From NCBI GenBank assembly GCA_905178155.1, contig CAJINV010000005.1, positions 1,390,438-1,454,437 of the forward strand: DNA of 64,000 nt. The letters run 5' to 3'. The DNA comes from Amoebophrya sp. A120. Lineage: Eukaryota > Sar > Dinophyceae > Syndiniales > Amoebophryaceae. The translations under genes were made by a program, and so were the position numbers. Positions 10,777-20,779 of this stretch are shown piece after piece. The notes under the pieces are model-generated. The model was not told the DNA's origin. It worked only from the letters and a program-made list of their open reading frames with translations, and made no database searches. Position 1 is the first letter of the stretch, and the number at the start of each line of letters is the position of its first letter.

Positions 10777-13011
10777 TCACGACCTCGTAAACTTATTCGC
10801 CATGTCCATCACGAACGAGGGATGCTTTTCCATGCGCCGGCACAGGTTCGCGAAGGTGTCGCACTTGTTCAAAATTTCTTTCTTCAGCTCGGGATCGTCC
10901 TTGGGCATCCTGTACGGCTTATCCGCCTTTTTCTTCGCCATCTGGTAAGCGGTGCATTCGATCATCTGCGTGTTACGGACCTTCAAGACCCGGAAATCCG
11001 GGCGGGCCAGGATGGCGACGGCTGAGTTATGGCAATTTGTTTCATCATGCTATACAGTCTTGAGCATCTTTGTCATGCGTCAAGATGGAGATGGTGATGG
11101 ACCTCGTGCTCGTCCCAGGCAGGAAGACAATGCATTTTTGAAAAAAAACTACTTATTTTCGATACCGGCCTTCGGCAGCTCGTTATGAACCGCGTGCATG
11201 AGACTCGTGTAATTCCCCGGGGAAATGTTGTTTACTTCGACAAAGTCCTCGCGACTGCAGATGTAACTCGCGACGTCGTCCAGTTTGTTGATGCACGCGA
11301 TGTCCAAAGCGGTCAACGCGCCGTCCGGAACGATGGAGCCCTCCAGCTTCTTCAACTCACTCACGTCCGTCCTTGGCTGAAAATTCGGGTCCTTCTTGAA
11401 ATGCGCCTCCGCGGTATTGATTCCACCAAAGTCCGCACGCTCGAGAACCGCAATTGCAACGGATTCCATCTTCGCGCGGGAGGCAGCCTGTATAGGGTGT
11501 TGTGGAGGAACTACACGAGCATATATCTGTAGTCAACATGCACGCAGGCAAACAGCAACAAGAGCGGAATGCGGATCTGTCATGCTACACCGCCAAAAAA
11601 ACGCACCACTGTAATACCATAAGGGCAGTCTCCATGTTCGGCGAGTGATTCAAAGTTTCCCTTCGAAATCGCACGGTATCCTCCAAAACCGCTAAACAAG
11701 CGTTTTCCCGGCCCCGCTTTATCAGTTTGTGCAGGACACTGGCTTTCGGAACCTGCGAGATTTCACAAGGAGTAAGCCGGTTCAATTCTGGCTCGCCGAC
11801 GTTTTGGTAAAGGTAGATCCTGCAGTCCTCCAGGTCATCCAGCGTGAACAGGTCATCGTGGGGACCAAATTGCTTCGTTTTTCTCGTCACAGTGACCTTG
11901 AAGTCGCACCTGTTTGAGGTTTGACGAATGACGTACAACAACTTAGTTAGTTTACTAATTACTGGAGTACTACTAGTTCCATCATGGGAAACGATGTCCT
12001 CAGATTGACAAAATTGAAAACTCAAGAATGAGCCACAAAATAACTTGTATACTCGCTCAGGTGCTGTCCGTCGTTATGGAGCTCAATTGTCGGATTGCTA
12101 GTTGGTGAAACCCGGATGCAGGCCATCGGTATTGCGACTTGATTCAGGGTCAGATCTGTTTTTACAGGAGGTAAATCATTTCTTCTCATTCTTTGATGCA
12201 CATGACATGCATTTGGATTGCAATTACAATTGCATCAATGTTGATTATTCGGAATGCAGCGAACGGCTGGAGCCTGCTCCTGAAACCCACACCACGACAT
12301 CGAAACAACTTCAACTACGACTCTTACTTGTATGCCCGAGGAAATTTGCTTGTGCGGTGAAGGTTTCTCTTCTCCTGATGTTTTGGAAAAACTTATCGCC
12401 GTAGGCTGCGAAGAATTCCTTCAACCCGCCCACAGTCGGATCGTCTAAGGTGATTTTTGCCACTTCCCCGCTTGGTACGGTAATGTGGACGACCGGCGCT
12501 TCAGGGGAGGGGATGTTGGTACCTATTTTGTAAAGGGGGAATTGCAATACTAGAAAGCTCCACATGTAGTAGTTGCACACACTTTGTGATACAAATGCTA
12601 GTTGTGCAGAATGGTGATGCCTGTGCCAACAAAACCATCTTTATTACCGCCAATCCCCGGCTCTGCCGCTCTGAGCAGGGTCTGGTTTTTCAGTGTTCTG
12701 TTCTTTGCTGCCCCGGTATTTGTGTTGTGCGTGTTGCTCGCGTTTGCGACAAACCCAAATCTCTGCTTCGTGGCTTTTATCTCCCGTGACAGCGCCCGGT
12801 CTTTCGAGGTAATCGTGGCGTCGTAGTTGTTCGCGTTCAAAATGCGACTTCGCTGCGGGCTCTGCGGGTCACGATCACCGACGAAATAGGAGTTCACTTC
12901 GTTCGTGTCACCGAGGGAACCAACTTCTTCATACCTGAGAAACGAGGCGCTTTATAAATATGTTGTTTTTCTTTTTGTGGCGTGCAGCAGAAGCACTCAC
13001 ATCATTCTCAT
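10777..13011 (-). CDS. Ankyrin-repeat protein, seven exons
   Basis: Exons 13011-13001, 12934-12648, 12522-12328, 12155-12053, 11909-11618, 11487-11166 and 11021-10777. All six introns are GT-AG and all phases agree, giving 484 residues. The first coding exon is only 11 nt (ATGAGAATGAT). The C-terminal half shows ankyrin-like helix pairs: ASVLHKLIKRGRENACLAVL, ETALMAASRAKMESVAIAVL, ALDIACINKLDDVASYI and TSLMHAVHNELPKAAVAIL, so at least four degenerate repeats that would form a protein-binding surface. The part before them (HITVPSGEVAKITLDDPTVG) could be a small beta domain. The last 60 residues are basic and helical. Introns 5 and 6 contain GCATGACA. The exon chain was derived by eye, so the first two exons are the least certain. 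Confidence 0.75.
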
Positions 13012-14115
13012 GCATTTTGCAAGCGCAAGCCGTCATGCTGAGCATCTTATCGACAAAATAATACGCGAACTGTACCCGCCAACGGTGATTGGATTTGTCG
13101 TATCTACGGGTTCTGGCACTCTTGGCCCGCAGTAAAGCTGCGAGTGGGATTGCAAGTGACCCAGATGTCTCTTCGTCTGGTATCCCATGCTGGACCCAGC
13201 ATTTCTTGACCGCGACCCGGCACTAGGGGAGAACATGGTTTGGATTTGGTTTGTTCTAATCTGGTGTAATGTACGATAGGTTGCTTAGTAGTGCTGGAGC
13301 CCGCACATCCGTGCACAGTGCTGCTAACGAAGATAGATTAGGAAAACATCACGGGCAACTACATAACCTCAGTCAGCATCATCACCATGTCATACACATA
13401 CATCTAGGTAGTCATGCACATTCGAAAATTTTCCTTCATTTCCCCAGCCACACAATTTTTTGTAGTACCTCCATGAAACTAAAAACGAGCCCCAACGATT
13501 TCACAAGACGACGGAAAATGATCCTGACGAAACGTTTTTTTTTAGTAAGCAGAAGAAAGCCACTGCCACTGCCCCGATACACGATCGAACGAGTACGATA
13601 TAGCATTGGCATAGCAAAAAAACAGAAAATTGCCCCGGATCTTCTTCAAAGTCTTCCATCGCTTGTTTCTCGCGAGCGAAAAGAACGACAAAGGCGTCTT
13701 CCCCCAAGAAATGCTAATGCACCGCACGCAGAACCTGAACCGATCTTGTGCACTTACTGGTGAGCAGAACACGACGCTTCGAACTGATCAAACAGCGCTG
13801 AAAGCCGGCAACTCTACTGCTACTGTAAGCCGACAACTCTACAGCGCTGAAAGCCGACAGTAATTGTTTATATTAAATTGATTTTCATTTTGTTGCGCGC
13901 TGAGTGCCTTCACTTCGCAGACGAAGGTAAAGTTTGACAGTTTTTCTTTTTGCGCAAGTAAAAAAACACCGAGGCGCCGCCGCCGTGAAGGACTGAATAC
14001 GACTTAGTCAAGAAAATCCTACGAGATGGAAAAAATACCACGGTCAATCTTCTACTAGGAAGAGACGCAAAATCAAGTGCAAGAAGAAGAGTTGAACTCG
14101 ATCAAAAAAAATCCT
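13012..14115. other. Intergenic, no gene seen
   Basis: About 1.1 kb. A 164-codon plus-strand frame (13269-13763) is open but His/Arg-rich and low in coding character. At 13794-13860 there is a small patchwork of direct repeats built from CAGCGCTGAAAGCCG and AGCCGACAACTCTAC. Nothing else is recognisable. Confidence 0.35.
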
Positions 14116-15575
14116 TCACAAGAACTTCGTCTTAATCAGTTCCTTCAGCTTTCCCAGATCCTTGCCGAAATTTCGCAGGCCCTCGCTCAACTTCTCCGTT
14201 GCCATTTGATCCTCGTTCAACATCCATCGAAATTCTTTCTCCGTCAGTTTGCCCGGCTTTTTTCCATCTGCCTTCTTCACCAGTTCTGGAGCCAGTTTTT
14301 TTGGTAACCCCTCGCTGCTGGCTTCGAGCTCGGCGAGGAACTTCGGCCCGATGGTGAGCTTGTCGCAGCCCGCGAGGCAGCAGATCTCTTCCTTCGTACG
14401 GAAGGATGCGGCCATCACGATGGTTTTGTAGTCGTGTTGGCGGTAGTACCTGACAGGAAATCGAGGAATGGTGGCTTCTTCGCACGCCGTCTTGTAGACA
14501 ACTTACATGACAGGCGGTTGGTTTCATTTTTAAAACAATGGATGCAGCACAACATGGTGTAATCTTGAAGTGGCTGTGCGACGTATGAAGCAAAGAACTC
14601 TTTTATACTCGTAAATTTGCTTGACGCTCTTCACCCCTGGGTCCTTCTCCCCGGTGAAATCCGCGTCTGGCTGTGCCTTCTTGAACCAGTCCAAAATTCT
14701 CCCCACAAACGGCGAAATCAAGGTCGCCCCCGCTTCGGCGCAGGCTCGTGCTTGGCAGAAGGAGAAGAGGAGCGTCATGTTGCAGTGGATGCCCTCCTTT
14801 TCCAAAATCTCGCACGCACGGATGCACTCCCAGGTGGACCTTAGATATCAAGTCAGGTTGTTTCACAGAAGTCGATGGTGTACCAGAAGACGGAATCACG
14901 CATGACAAAAAACACCAGATCTTGATGAAATAACAACATGTGATGATATTAATACCCAAGCTTGATCAGGATTCTCTCCTTTTTAAACCCCGCCGCCTCA
15001 TACATCTTGATAATCTTCCTCGCCTTTGCCAAGCTGGCCTCGGTGTCGAAAGACAAATCAGCGTCGACTTCGGTGGACACATACCCAGGTACGAGCTTCA
15101 AAATCTCACAACCAAAGGACACGGCAAGTTGGTCGCAGATAGCGCCCAGCAGTTCGTCTTGGGAAGCCTGTTGGGACGTTGGGAAGAAAGGTTGAAAGGT
15201 TGTTCATCCGGGTAAGCATTTTTTGTGACAGTGTTTAGGGTTTAGGGTTTGCGTGACAGTGTACTACGTTGGTTCATTAGAAGCCGTATTGCAAAAACAA
15301 TCTACCTTTGCTGACACCGATTCCTTGGCCTTTTTCACTGCGGCATCCACGATGGATTTGTACTCGGGCATACCGCACGCCTGCAGCAACAGTGTCGGGT
15401 TTGTCGTCGCGTCTTCGGGTTTGAAGGTTTTTATTTTTTCGATATCCCCCGTGTCCGCGACCACGCCGCTCATCTGCTTCAAAGCGACCAATTGGTCCAC
15501 CTTTCGCTTCTTGGCATCCGGCGAAGGCGAGGAAGACCGGCTACTACGCGTGGTCTTCGTGTCCTGCTTCGTCAT
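14116..15575 (-). CDS. TAL: Transaldolase
   Basis: Exons 15575-15306, 15167-14956, 14839-14609 and 14449-14116 give 348 residues, with all phases consistent. Transaldolase moves a three-carbon dihydroxyacetone unit between sugar phosphates in the non-oxidative pentose phosphate pathway, in the cytosol or a plastid. Family landmarks are [12 protein letters not shown] near residue 38, [12 protein letters not shown] near 55, the Schiff-base lysine in RILIKLGSTWE (K159), and [16 protein letters not shown] followed by [16 protein letters not shown]. The length is close to the usual 320-335, with a basic/Ser-rich extension of about 30 residues at the N-terminus ([17 protein letters not shown]) that could be a targeting or nuclear-type signal. 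The end also matches the family ([19 protein letters not shown]). Intron 1 holds a telomere-like insert. Confidence 0.95.
15225..15262. repeat. Interstitial telomere-like insert in transaldolase intron 1
   Basis: The 10-bp direct repeat GTGACAGTGT occurs at 15225-15234 and 15253-15262. The 18 bp between them are essentially TTTAGGG repeats. The arrangement looks like telomeric DNA inserted at a staggered break and flanked by a target duplication. Confidence 0.7.
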
Positions 15576-16376
15576 TTTGCTGCGCGTTTGTGATCCCTCT
15601 GAAAAATGAAAGAACCTGAAAAGCTCGTGGATAAAAAAGCACGACTAGTACGAGCTGGTGGGAATCCTCTAGGAGTTATAAACGAATAATCGGTGGTCTC
15701 GGTCGTGCAAAAAAGAACGCATTTACTTAGTCGAGAACGGTTCGCGTTTCCGCACTAGAACCGTGAAATCGAAAAAAAAAAGAATGTATATACTCTTCTA
15801 GTGATCTTTCGGTCTTGCGTTGATGAGGACGTCAACAAACTTGAACTTCGAAAACATTTTACAAAAGCCGTCAGCAGTGGAACGGCGTTAAAGTTTCAAA
15901 CCGATTTCGAGTTTTGCTCTTTGCGTCTTGTCGCTTCACAATGAATCACATCAACGTCCGTCGGAGGGATCCATCGCAATTACGACCAGATGCCGAGGAA
16001 ACAACAGATAGAAAAATAGCGCAGCAGGATCATCTTCCGGATCCAATTGTGCACGAGCTGCTGCTGCCGCTGTGATGATCGCATCGTAGACCTACCATTC
16101 GCAGCACTCGGGCTGCTTGATAGACACAGGGAGTTGTACCGCCTAAGTGTAGTACATACTCTGACTTATTTCCAAAGAACAGCTACTTGGATTCTTTTTT
16201 TCGCCGTGGCTACGGATTATGGTTTCGATTCTTGTACTTGGACAAAATCCCTTTACGCTACTTACCGACTAGTTCGGGTTCGTTCATTTTCTATGTGTTT
16301 CGCTACGTATATTTGTAAACACGACATGGACATTTTATCATTATCAGCAATTTAGGGTTCCTCGGCTTTGTTATGC
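15576..16376. other. Intergenic, no gene seen
   Basis: The 5' flank of transaldolase, followed by sequence with only one plus-strand frame of about 100 codons (16047-16355), which has no recognisable features. The right edge, TTGTTATGC at 16368-16376, is one copy of the target duplication of the neighbouring element. Confidence 0.35.
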
Positions 16377-16831
16377 GGACATAGGCAGGATCATCCCCCC
16401 AAGGATCACCCCCCTCAAGATGCAGGGGGGGGTGAGGGGGGCCAGGGGGTGGGCCGGGGGCAGGAAGGTAGGGGGCAACGAGCGAGGCCGGGGGCAGGCA
16501 GCCAGGCTAAGGGGGGGGACAAGGGCAGGCGGGCCGGCGGCAGGCAGACCGGGGGCAGGGCGGGGCGGCGTTGGTATTTGCTGGAAGGCCTTCCCAGAGG
16601 TTTCCTGGGCCAAGATGTCCTACAGGCGGGCAGCCACCCGAGGAAGCCCGGGAGCGCCTAGCGCCTCGCCCCCTGAGGCAACAGAGGCGGCACAGTGAGC
16701 GAGCCCCCCCGGGCGGGGTCACGGCAAACCAACGAAGGGGGAAAGGGGGGGCAAAGAACAGAGAGGGGCGCGAGGGCGGCAAGGCCGGCGGCGCGTGCCT
16801 CCGGCGCGGAACAGGAAGGGGCAAAAGGGAA

Positions 16832-16883
16832 TCGTCTGGGCCAGCCGTCGCGACGGCGCCGTCGCGACGGCTGGCCCAGACGA
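16832..16883. repeat. 52-bp perfect palindrome
   Basis: The sequence from 16832 to 16857 is the exact reverse complement of 16858-16883, centred on GGCGCC. It lies inside the TIR element and can form a long hairpin or cruciform. Confidence 0.85.
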
Positions 16884-16888
16884 CACCG

Positions 16889-16925
16889 CCGAAACCCTAA
16901 ACCCTAAGCCCAAACCTAAACCCTA
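16889..16925. repeat. Degenerate telomere-type (CCCTAAA) units
   Basis: Three to four imperfect CCCTAAA units, beginning AAACCCTAAACCCTAA, within the right half of the TIR element. Interstitial telomere-type sequence. Confidence 0.6.
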
Positions 16926-17003
16926 TGCCCTTGAGGGGGGTGATCTTGGAAACTTGAGGGGGGTGATCTTATCTTGAGGGGGATGATCCGGCCTACGTCC
17001 TTG

Positions 17004-20000
17004 TTATGCAATCAGCCTCTGCAGAAACGCGCGCAAGGAGGCCTCATCTCTATGTTTTTCAATGTCTGACGTTCTCACGTCAATGCAGCGCCAGCCTAGT
17101 TTCTCCACGAGTTTACGTTTGGTACGTGTTTTACCATTCGTCACCATCGGTAAGGTTGAGACGTCGAAGGGCTTTTCCTTAGTGCCTTTTGCAGCTGCTC
17201 CTGATCGAGGATCTTCGGCGTTGTTTGTGCAGGAGTTTGTGTTTGTCGCATCTCGTTCCTCATTACCTTCGAAAACCCTGACATAGTGCGACCACTCGCC
17301 GTCGACTTCGATCGCCGTCTTGGTTTCCGGCACCGCGATGTCCACGATTACCCCCGAGCCCGCCACTTCGTACTCCGCAACGGCGGTTTTCAATGCCGCC
17401 GCGCACCTAGCCGCAATGTCCGAGCTGCTCACGTCCTTGCCACACGCCAGGTACGCGTCCCGCAGCTCCCGCCAATGGGGCGTGAGCGGGCAGGTGAAAT
17501 TTGATGTCATGTTTTTGTTTACTTCTCCGCCGGGCACGGCCGCGGGCGTGGGCGATGAAACTATAGAAGGAGCGTAGTGTGTGTTTCTTGTTGTCGTGCT
17601 GGCTGTGATATTCCTACCCACCCCTAGTGGCGCCAACATACTCGTCCTCCGTGTGAGCCAGACGATGTACAGTTGCGACTTCCATTGCGGCTCCCAGTGA
17701 TGCTGGAAAACAAAACTGTTCCGACTGCTGTTCAGCGCACCAGCCAACACTTTCGGCAACAAGTCGAACCCTAGCTGCGCGAAGGCCCACAAGGCGTTGC
17801 ATTGCTGGCGGGCATCGAAAATGTGCCAATCTGAGGAAAAACGATCCGCGAGACGGTGCAGAAGTTGGTAGATTGTTTTGTTCTGATGTTCGTCCAAAGT
17901 AGCTTCCTTTTCTTGCAGTTCTTTCATCTTCCCATCGAAGTCGTTCATCATCCCGTTGAAGTCGTACCCGAGCTGCGCGCAGGCCCAGACGATCGACCCG
18001 ATTTGGTTCGGTTTGATCGTGCTTTTTGTGGTTTGCGCGACGGATAATCTTGATGTCGGATTCTGGTCGAAGTCGAGGATTTTCTGAGCGAGGTGATTCA
18101 GAACTTTCTCAGGTCGGAGACGCAGCACCGCGAGACTGTGGAAAATATTCGAGACGTGCACTGCGTCGTCAATCCGCGACCAGACAGAGTCACAAGTAAA
18201 TTGACTTGGTTCCCCCGTTCGCGTTCCTGACTCAGTACCCGCACGTGGTCCGCCCACCATCTCAAAGGCCGCGAACCGACAGTCGGCAAGGGCGAAGCTC
18301 CACAGGGAAAGTGCGATGCCTATGGCGCTCTCAACTGTTACATTCTCAACTGTTACATGATTTGCCATGCAAAATTGCCTTGACTATCAACGCCATCAAA
18401 CTGCTTCGCATGACAAATTCTCAGACGGCCAAACAGGCTGAGAATCTGCGCCAAATCTGTCATGCAAGACGCGCAAGGTCCTTCCTTTCACTTTTGGCAT
18501 TCTTGCATCACAAATTCGTGTAACAGTTGAGAATGTAACGTTTGAGAACGCCATAATGCCTCTGGAATCTCCGTGTTCGAGGAGGAAGTCAACGAAGCCC
18601 TTTTGAACAAAAACGTGCTCGTACTTCTGAAGGAAGTTATTTGGCAGTTTCGCCAGGGAGTAAAAAAGCGAGGTGACGTCCTGAACGCAAAACCGGTCGG
18701 TCGACGGGGTGTGGGGATCGTAAGCAGGAGGCCCGAGTGTCGTGGCGCCGGGATTGCTCGGACTGGCAAGCGTTGCCCTCCGATCCGGCACGAAGTTACT
18801 CCGAAACACGTGTGCTAACAAGGGCGGCAACACCATTTCCATGGCTACCGTCTGTGGCGCCGCCGGGTGCGTGAACGCCGCGACAAGCTGGCCTACTTCC
18901 CGGGCCAGCGCACGCTCGGGCTTCAGCTCCTTGGCAAACCGTCGAAAGACTTCCTCGTGAATTTTCGTGCGAGAAATGATGTTGATGGTATGTGCACTCG
19001 TAGTACAGCTCGCGGCTAAGAAGTCGTTGAATGCGGATAACAGCATGACGGATTCGCAGATGGTGAACTCGGAAACGTCCATTTGTTCCAGCAACCTCAC
19101 CGCTTCGGTTGTCCACAGAGTCCGTTGTTCGGGCTCGAAGGCCCACACATAGGAGAGTTGCTTCTGGTTCTTGTAGAGGTCGTCTACTAGCTGTGAACTC
19201 ATGCCTGCTGCGCCGTCGATAACAGACGAAGCGGCTAGTTCTTGAGCAGGTCCGGTTGACGCTACTGCCACGACATTTGGCCTTGCCTGGCCCGGTGGGA
19301 TCGCACAAGCCATGAAGGCTGTGGCTGTTGATGCTTCCTCGATACTAGTGCCTCCTTTCGATCTCATTCCCACCCCACAGCCTCCCATCCCAATTTCTGA
19401 TTCCGACCTCGCCACCAGCTTGCTGAGACTCCACAGCACGTTGCTCAAGTCGATGGGTTTTGGATTTCGTAAACGTAGGAAGCAGTCCGCTAAAGCGGCG
19501 AGTTCCGTCCGGGACAACTGGATCTGCATGCGGGCAAACCCCCACAGCGTATTGGCCAAATCCTTGGGGGACAAATCGCTTCTGGCAAATTCGTTGACCA
19601 ATTTTGGCTTCAACTGCTCTTGGATCTCCTTCACCGCATTGCTGAGATGCGCTTTCGCCAGTTCCAACTGCTGTACATCAGTTTTTCCGTTTCTTCTCGG
19701 AGTACTTTTGGAAAGCTTCTGGTCGCACCGCGCCAGCGTCATCACCGCACGCGCGAGGAGGCGGGTCGGGACCTCTTTGATCTGGCTTGGCGTTGTCTTT
19801 TCAAAGCTAGTATAGGCTATTGCGTTTTCATTTCGGGTTGTCGCGAACATTCTCACGATCCTTTCCCCACCGGCAGCAACAGCAGCTGCGGAGAGGTTTT
19901 GCTTCACGGACAGCAGATCTAAAACATCGACAAAGGACAACTCCACGTCTTGCTGCGTCAAATGCTTCTCAATCGCCGCAGTGCGGGCGGAGAGGTTCGC

Positions 20001-20288
20001 AACGCTCGTCTGCCGGTTCAGGAGTTGGGCGACGGAAGGACTCTTCCGGCAGCTTAAATGGTCGGTGACAGGAACAGCGGAAGCGCGGCTGAGTTCTTGT
20101 GCCCCCCTCGGCTGGGATAATGTCCTCGTGGGTTGCTGGTGCGGTAGTTGCAGCTGCGCAGATGCTCCCAGAGAGGGTGCGCAGGTAGAGAACGAGGCTT
20201 TGGCAACTCTACTGCATGTTGCTCTGTCGACAATGTCAACGCCACCACGCAGCGACCCATGGGCTCGCGAAAACCCGCGCTGCACCAT
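17004..20288 (-). CDS. RAP-domain (OPR-type) organellar RNA-binding protein
   Basis: Two exons separated by one introner. With GT-AG splicing they are 20288-18540 and 18329-17004, 1024 residues in phase 0. With a GC-AG alternative (20288-18560 and 18319-17004) the insertion is removed exactly, giving 1014. The N-terminus (MVQRGFSRAHGSLRGGVDIV...) is rich in Arg and Ser and looks like a mitochondrial presequence. The middle has repeated helical units with the core LANTLWGFARM, LSNVLWSLSKL, IGSIVWACAQLGYDF and CNALWAFAQLGFDLL, as in octotricopeptide/FASTK-like proteins that bind organelle RNA. The C-terminus is a RAP domain (VDIAVPETKTAIEVDGEWSH, then KRKLVEKLGWRCIDVRTSD) with a low-complexity insertion of about 45 residues inside it. 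The stop codon TAA lies inside the target duplication of the adjacent TIR element, so the original 3' UTR has been displaced. Confidence 0.85.
18321..18555. mobile_element. Introner element in RAP gene
   Basis: A 235-bp insertion with inverted ends (TATGGCGCTCTCAACTGTTA against, from the other side, TATGGCGTTCTCAAACGTTA) and flanking 5-bp repeats ATGCC (18316-18320 and 18556-18560). Removing it plus one repeat restores the frame DSRGIALSLW. An acceptor AG is formed at the element/target boundary. The interior has the inverted words GCATGAC and GTCATGC. Confidence 0.8.
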
Positions 20289-20779
20289 TTTTTTTTGTTT
20301 CGTACCGCAGCCTCGCTCTTAATTTTCTTCAGAATCAGATGTTGATGAAGACAGTTACGCTATAACAAAACGCCAAGCACAATAAGTAGAACGACGTTGG
20401 TGTGATGTGGGAAACGTCAATGGCTAAAAACGGTCGAAGGACGGAAAAGTAACGAGATCAGAAAAAAAAAAACTGTCATCTGGTCGTTCCGGGTGATCTC
20501 CATGAGAAGTCAGGAGGATGATCCAACGATATGTTGCTCAAAAAACGCACGATGCCAGACCACCGCCAGAGATCTTTACTGTGTCTTTGCTTTATGGGAA
20601 GGGGGCCGATTATACGACATATGAACAAGAATTTCCATGCGCCTGCGCTCTTTGAAGGAGCTAGCAGAAGGAGCTAGCTTCTTTGAAGGAGCCAGCAGTG
20701 CGTGCTCTACACAATCAAACTAATCTTCAGCATAATTTCCGTAAAAATCGTGCTAGTCAACGTTACCGTTAGGTAGCCT
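20289..20779. other. Intergenic, no gene seen
   Basis: About 490 bp between the RAP gene and the kinase gene. It includes a short repeat of GAAGGAGCTAGC-type words near 20655-20700 and nothing else recognisable. Confidence 0.35.

Larger units (their letters stand above)
16377..17000. mobile_element. Non-autonomous TIR element (Mutator-like, MITE)
   Basis: The two ends are inverted copies: GGACATAGGCAGGATCATCC on the left and, read inward from the right, GGACGTAGGCCGGATCATCC. The similarity continues through CCCCCTCAAGAT-type words. The element is flanked by perfect 9-bp direct repeats TTGTTATGC (16368-16376 and 17001-17009). A 9-bp duplication is typical of Mutator-like transposons. No transposase frame is present in its 624 bp, so it is non-autonomous. 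The inside is extremely G-rich (tracts that could form quadruplexes), carries a 52-bp perfect palindrome and degenerate CCCTAAA units. It abuts the stop codon of the RAP-domain gene, which lies within the right target duplication. Confidence 0.8.

Noticed and set aside
13269-13763. 164-codon plus-strand ORF
   Set aside because: His/Arg-rich with no motif, opposite in strand to all other genes, no splice or start context.
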